From: an uncultured Selenomonadaceae bacterium
GTDB taxonomy: Bacteria; Bacillota; Negativicutes; Selenomonadales; Selenomonadaceae
DNA: 7,106 bases
Reading direction: 5' to 3'
Assembly: GCA_958415865.1 (NCBI GenBank)
Contig: CATYZV010000096.1
Span: 1-7,106 of the forward strand
The notes beneath the pieces were generated by a model. It was not told the DNA's origin, searched no databases, and worked only from the letters and a program-made list of their open reading frames with translations. The translations under genes and the position numbers were made by a program. Each line of letters begins with the position of its first letter. Position 1 is the stretch's first letter. Of this stretch, positions 6,173 to 7,106 are shown in pieces.

Positions 6173-7009
6173 ATGTCTGAAGAAAAAGATATAAATAATA
6201 AGCCGCCTCAGCCGCCGGTGCCCGCTCCCGCTGCTGCGCAGGAAAATCCCGCTCCGGCACCGCAGGAAAATCCTGCTCCGAGCGAAGAAGCGGCAGAAGA
6301 AGAATCTCCTGCCAAGACGGGCAGTATGTCGATAATAGCACATCTGACGGAACTGCGCAAACGCCTTATACGCTCCCTGATAGCTGTTGCATTCGGCAGC
6401 GGCATCGCTTACTACTTCGTCGAAGATATCATGCACATACTGACGGGACCTGCCGGCAAGCTCTACTATATGCAGCCTGCTGAAGCCTTCTTCACCTACA
6501 TCAAGGTGTCTATCTTCGTCGGCTTTTTGCTGGCACTGCCCATCGTGCTCTACCAGATATGGCGGTTCGTGCTGCCGGCATTAATCGGCATGGAGCGGTA
6601 TCTGATCAGCGTCATCGTTCCCATTTCCTTGATACTGTTTTTGGCGGGCATCGCCTTTTCATTCTTCCTAGTGCTGCCTGCCGGCATCAAATTCCTCATG
6701 GGCTTTTCCACTACTGAGCTGCAGCCGATGTTCTCCATCAAGCAGTATTTCGATTTCGTGATCTCTTTTCTGCTGCCGTTCGGCTTCATCTTTGAGCTGC
6801 CTCTTGCCATCGTCTTATTGGCAAAAGTCGGCATAGTCTCTTCCAAGTTTCTCGCCAAGCAGCAGCGTCTAGTCATTTTCCTGACTTTCGTAATCGGTGC
6901 TGTCATATCGCCGACTCCGGACGTATTCTCCCAGTCGATGATCGCGCTGCCGATGATTCTGCTGTATGAAATAAGCTACGTAATAGTACGCTTCATAATG
7001 AAAAAATGA
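6173..7009 (+). CDS. tatC: Sec-independent translocase subunit TatC with Pro/Ala-rich N-terminal extension
   Basis: TatC is the membrane receptor of the twin-arginine translocase: it binds the RR signal peptide and recruits TatA. The 278-residue protein has the signature HLTELRKRL at 57-65 and six hydrophobic segments, roughly 66-84, 109-130, 146-172, 193-214, 233-247 and 253-274. F132 and E141 correspond to E. coli F94 and E103 in the signal-peptide site, E208 to E170, and D250 in SPTPDVFSQ to D211. Residues 1-50 form an unusual extension rich in Pro, Ala, Gln and Glu with a doubled QENPAP unit. The ATG at 6173 is preferred because GAGGCGG precedes it at good spacing. A GTG at 6158 that overlaps the tatA stop would add five residues. 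It is the last gene of the cluster. Confidence 0.96.
   Translation: MSEEKDINNKPPQPPVPAPAAAQENPAPAPQENPAPSEEAAEEESPAKTGSMSIIAHLTELRKRLIRSLIAVAFGSGIAYYFVEDIMHILTGPAGKLYYMQPAEAFFTYIKVSIFVGFLLALPIVLYQIWRFVLPALIGMERYLISVIVPISLILFLAGIAFSFFLVLPAGIKFLMGFSTTELQPMFSIKQYFDFVISFLLPFGFIFELPLAIVLLAKVGIVSSKFLAKQQRLVIFLTFVIGAVISPTPDVFSQSMIALPMILLYEISYVIVRFIMKK
6239..6280 (+). repeat. Doubled 18-bp unit in the tatC 5' end
   Basis: CAGGAAAATCCCGCTCCG (6239-6256) recurs at 6263-6280 with one mismatch, a 24-bp period in frame, encoding QENPAP twice. It lies in the low-complexity N-terminal extension of TatC. Confidence 0.8.
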
Positions 7010-7012
7010 TAA

Positions 7013-7086
7013 ACAGCTGCACTGAACTTTATAGGCAGACCTGCAACGGAGCAGGAATTCTGTCTAGGAAAATTTAGTGCAGCTGT
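7013..7086 (+). terminator. Long hairpin after tatC, probable terminator or structured RNA
   Basis: Four bases after the tatC stop, ACAGCTGCACT (7013-7023) is the perfect complement of AGTGCAGCTGT (7076-7086). Inside, 7024-7026 pairs with 7073-7075, 7028-7030 with 7069-7071, TAGGCAGA (7032-7039) with TCTGTCTA (7059-7066, one G-U), and CCTGC (7040-7044) with GCAGG (7051-7055) around an AACGGA loop. About 30 pairs form in 74 nt. The plus-strand T run after it is weak (CTTTC), so efficient intrinsic termination is uncertain. On the opposite strand it is followed by a better T-rich run (TTTATCATTTTTT), so it could also stop transcripts coming from the right. Confidence 0.6.
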
Positions 7087-7097
7087 CTTTCATTAAT

Positions 7098-7105
7098 GAT
7101 ATAAT
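7098..7105 (+). promoter_or_regulatory. Possible extended -10 element at the right edge
   Basis: The window ends in TGATATAAT (from about 7097), a perfect TATAAT at 7100-7105 with the TGn extension, but the position 17 bp upstream (GTGCAG, inside the hairpin) is a poor -35. It may be the promoter of the next gene beyond the window. AT-rich sequence makes such matches easy by chance. Confidence 0.25.
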
Positions 7106-7106
7106 T

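Noticed and set aside
5918..6436. A 172-codon open frame on the minus strand across tatA and tatC
   Set aside because: It spans two real genes and their junction, contains Arg/Phe-rich low-complexity sequence and has no recognisable domain.

Overview
The window looks like chromosomal DNA from a low-to-moderate GC Bacillota-type bacterium. A diderm Firmicute (Negativicutes, Selenomonas/Megamonas-like) is my best guess. This rests on the FMN-riboswitch-controlled ribD-ribE-ribBA order, GGTGAT-type Shine-Dalgarno sequences before several genes, frequent TTG starts, and a minimal tatA/tatA/tatC locus next to a long-chain polyprenyl diphosphate synthase. The taxonomic call is an inference, not a measurement. 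I see no mobile element, CRISPR array, tRNA or rRNA.

Left half, minus strand (22-3358): a riboflavin operon read right to left. A sigma-A-type promoter (-35 at 3353-3358, -10 at 3330-3335) drives a leader containing a clear FMN (RFN) riboswitch aptamer (3195-3301). An intrinsic terminator follows (about 3081-3123), then ribD (deaminase/reductase), ribE (riboflavin synthase alpha type) and ribBA (DHBP synthase/GTP cyclohydrolase II). Lumazine synthase (ribH), the only missing step, is not in the window; it could lie just past the left edge.

Centre, minus strand (3434-4252): a stand-alone RNase Z-like metallo-beta-lactamase-fold hydrolase of unknown substrate, with its own extended -10 promoter. 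It is divergent from the right-hand genes across a 226-bp AT-rich intergenic region.

Right half, plus strand (4479-7009): a tight four-gene cluster of a heptaprenyl/octaprenyl-type diphosphate synthase, two TatA-family proteins and TatC, ending in a strong 74-nt hairpin (7013-7086). The prenyl synthase probably supplies the side chain of menaquinone. The Tat proteins form the translocase that exports folded, cofactor-bearing proteins. Together with flavin synthesis next door, the theme is respiratory/redox cofactor supply, though functional coupling is only inferred.

Most of the window is well-understood biology and I do not see a convincing new system. The points most worth a second look are the Ala/Pro/Gln-rich repeat tails on the first TatA and on the TatC N-terminus, the identical NADKK end of the two TatA paralogues, the terminal hairpin, the orphan MBL hydrolase, and the alternative helices in the riboswitch expression platform.
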